A stretch of 5,554 nt of DNA from Actinomycetota bacterium (GTDB taxonomy: Bacteria; Actinomycetota; Actinomycetes; Actinomycetales; Actinomycetaceae): NCBI GenBank assembly GCA_019425105.1, contig JAHYYD010000154.1, forward strand, positions 1-5,554, written 5' to 3'. Shown piece after piece: positions 4,290 to 5,554 of the stretch. Position 1 is the stretch's first letter; every line of letters begins with the position of its first letter. The position numbers were made by a program, and so were the translations under genes. Below the pieces are notes generated by a model. That model worked only from the letters and a program-made list of their open reading frames with translations. It was not told where the DNA came from and did not search any database.

Positions 4290-5554
4290 TCAGTGGCCGT
4301 TCCCGTTGTTGCCGTTATTGTTCCCGTTGTTGTTGCCGTTCTGGCTGCCCTTCGACACCTTCAGCTTCACGGTCGAGTTCTTGTCGACCTTCGAGCCCAC
4401 GCCGGGTTCAACGGACAGGACCTGGCCGGCAGGCTGGTTGCCCGAGACTTCTTCGACGGTGACGTTCAGGCCGAGAGCCTTGAGCTGCGCCTCGGCGTCA
4501 TCACGGCCGATGCCGACGACGGAGGGGATCTCCACCTGGGCAGCCTTGCCGTTCGACACGGACACGCCAACGGTGGTGCCCTTCTTAACCTTCGTGCCGG
4601 TGGCCGGATCCTGATCGACGATGCGATCCTTGTCCTTCTCGGAGTCCACGCTCGTCACGTTACCGAGCTCCAGGCCGACGGCCTTCAGGGCGCTGCGCGC
4701 CTGGTCCTGGCTCATGCCGGACAGGTCCGGAACGTCGACCTGGTCAGAGCCGGAGGACAGGTAGGCGCGGATCGTCTGGCCCGCCTTCACCTTCGAACCG
4801 GGGGAGGGGTTGGTCTGCGCGACCTTGCCCTCGGGGACGGTGTCGGAGGCGACCTTGCTGTTGTCGAGCTCCCACTTCAGGCCCAGCGCCTCGATGGCCT
4901 TGCGCGCATCGTCAGGGCTCATGCCGACCAGGTTGTCCGGCAGGGTCACGGAATCGGGGCCGGAGGAGATGGTGACGCGAACGGTCGCGCCCTTCTCGGC
5001 CTGCGTGCCGGCTGCGGGATCGGTGGAGGCGACCGAACCCTCGGCAACGGTGTCGGAGGCGACCTTGTCAGGGTTGAGCTCCCACGTGAAGCCTGCCTGC
5101 TCGATCTGGGTCTTCGCCTCGGCCTGCGTCAGGCCGACAACGTTGGGGACCGCGATCGTCTCCGCTTGTGCGGCGCCACGCGTGAGGGCCCACACCGAGC
5201 CGCCGATGAGCAGCAGGGCGATGATCACGAGGGTCGCGATGATCGCCGTGCGGCGCTTGCGGGACTTTGCGACGTCGTCATCCGCGTCCGCGGTGGCCAC
5301 CGGGGGCAGCGACGTGGAGGTCGCGGCCATGGCCGGGGCGGGGGTGCGGTTGGCGACGGCCGCCATCGGCATGGTCGCAGCGGTCTGGGCGCTAGCGACG
5401 CCGGCGGCGGGCAGTACCTCGGTGGCCCACGAGTCCGCGGGCGGTGCGCCCACGTCGAGGCCTCGGGCGACGCGCTGCAGGTCCGCGAGCATCGCGGCCG
5501 CGCTCGGGTAGCGGTCCTCGCGGTTCTTCGCCAGGGCCTTGAGCACCACGCGGT
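4290..5554 (-). CDS. pknB: PknB-type Ser/Thr protein kinase with four PASTA repeats, 3' part (5' end outside the window)
   Basis: The visible 420 codons are the C-terminal part of a transmembrane Ser/Thr kinase that senses peptidoglycan fragments and regulates cell-wall synthesis and division. The catalytic lobes lie beyond the right edge. The GTG at 5547-5549 is an internal valine, not a start: the frame continues upstream with Arg, and VLKALAKNREDRYPSAAAM is the end of the kinase C-lobe, with its conserved Arg in 'DRYPSA'. Counting from that Val as 1, a low-complexity Ala/Pro/Thr linker (30-95) leads to a basic stop-transfer patch (SRKRR, 96-100). One membrane helix follows (101-123), then four extracellular PASTA repeats at about 131-197, 200-266, 270-333 and 338-400, each opening with a V-P-x-x-x-G-type segment. 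The last 16 or so residues are almost only Asn and Gly. Four PASTA domains is the number known for mycobacterial PknB. The gene is convergent to trpG, as in mycobacteria, but here separated by about 3.2 kb. Confidence 0.95.
   Translation of the reverse strand, partial: RVVLKALAKNREDRYPSAAAMLADLQRVARGLDVGAPPADSWATEVLPAAGVASAQTAATMPMAAVANRTPAPAMAATSTSLPPVATADADDDVAKSRKRRTAIIATLVIIALLLIGGSVWALTRGAAQAETIAVPNVVGLTQAEAKTQIEQAGFTWELNPDKVASDTVAEGSVASTDPAAGTQAEKGATVRVTISSGPDSVTLPDNLVGMSPDDARKAIEALGLKWELDNSKVASDTVPEGKVAQTNPSPGSKVKAGQTIRAYLSSGSDQVDVPDLSGMSQDQARSALKAVGLELGNVTSVDSEKDKDRIVDQDPATGTKVKKGTTVGVSVSNGKAAQVEIPSVVGIGRDDAEAQLKALGLNVTVEEVSGNQPAGQVLSVEPGVGSKVDKNSTVKLKVSKGSQNGNNNGNNNGNNGNGH

Noticed and set aside
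4810..5511. Long plus-strand open frame opposite pknB
   Set aside because: Ser/Ala/Thr-rich translation with no recognisable domain, lying fully opposite the PASTA and linker part of pknB; a GC-driven shadow.

Overview
The window looks like chromosomal DNA of a high-GC actinobacterium. A member of the Actinomycetaceae (Actinomyces/Schaalia-like) is my guess, but nothing here proves the genus. The evidence is the pairing of a TrpG/PabA-type glutamine amidotransferase gene with a convergent PknB-type Ser/Thr kinase gene carrying PASTA repeats. This is the familiar actinobacterial cell-wall/cell-division neighbourhood, as in Mycobacterium tuberculosis around Rv0013/Rv0014c. A small actinobacterial-type membrane protein lies just upstream.

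Layout. Positions 9-164 (+) encode a 51-residue single-pass membrane protein, followed by a strong hairpin at 191-217. Positions 460-1098 (+) encode the complete trpG/pabA-like amidotransferase, with a clear Shine-Dalgarno sequence that fixes its start. Positions 1088-2878 (-) encode a 596-residue protein I do not recognise, overlapping the end of trpG by 11 bp. Positions 2879-4289 contain no convincing gene but are unusually rich in symmetric repeats. Positions 4290-5554 (-) are the 3' part of pknB: end of the kinase domain, juxtamembrane linker, one membrane helix, four PASTA repeats and an Asn/Gly tail. The rest of pknB lies beyond the right edge.

The main observation is in the gene-free stretch. 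Three 99-bp elements (3121-3219, 3512-3610, 3831-3929) each contain six copies of an 8-mer, YGGATAGG. Three copies point inward from each side on an exact 19-bp period, around a 7-bp centre. Spacer sequences differ between the first element and the other two, but the geometry is identical. A fourth element (3420-3488) repeats the geometry with a different word (GTGTTACACC) and two sites per side. The second and third YGGATAGG elements lie in a 137-bp duplication. The area also holds a long inverted repeat, two tandem repeats and a strong terminator-like hairpin.

I infer that about 3.2 kb (1088-4289), holding the lower-GC 596-residue gene and the repeat cluster, is accessory material between the otherwise conserved trpG and pknB genes. 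Whether the arrays are operators for that gene, replication or partition sites, transposase-binding sites or structured RNA cannot be settled from sequence alone.
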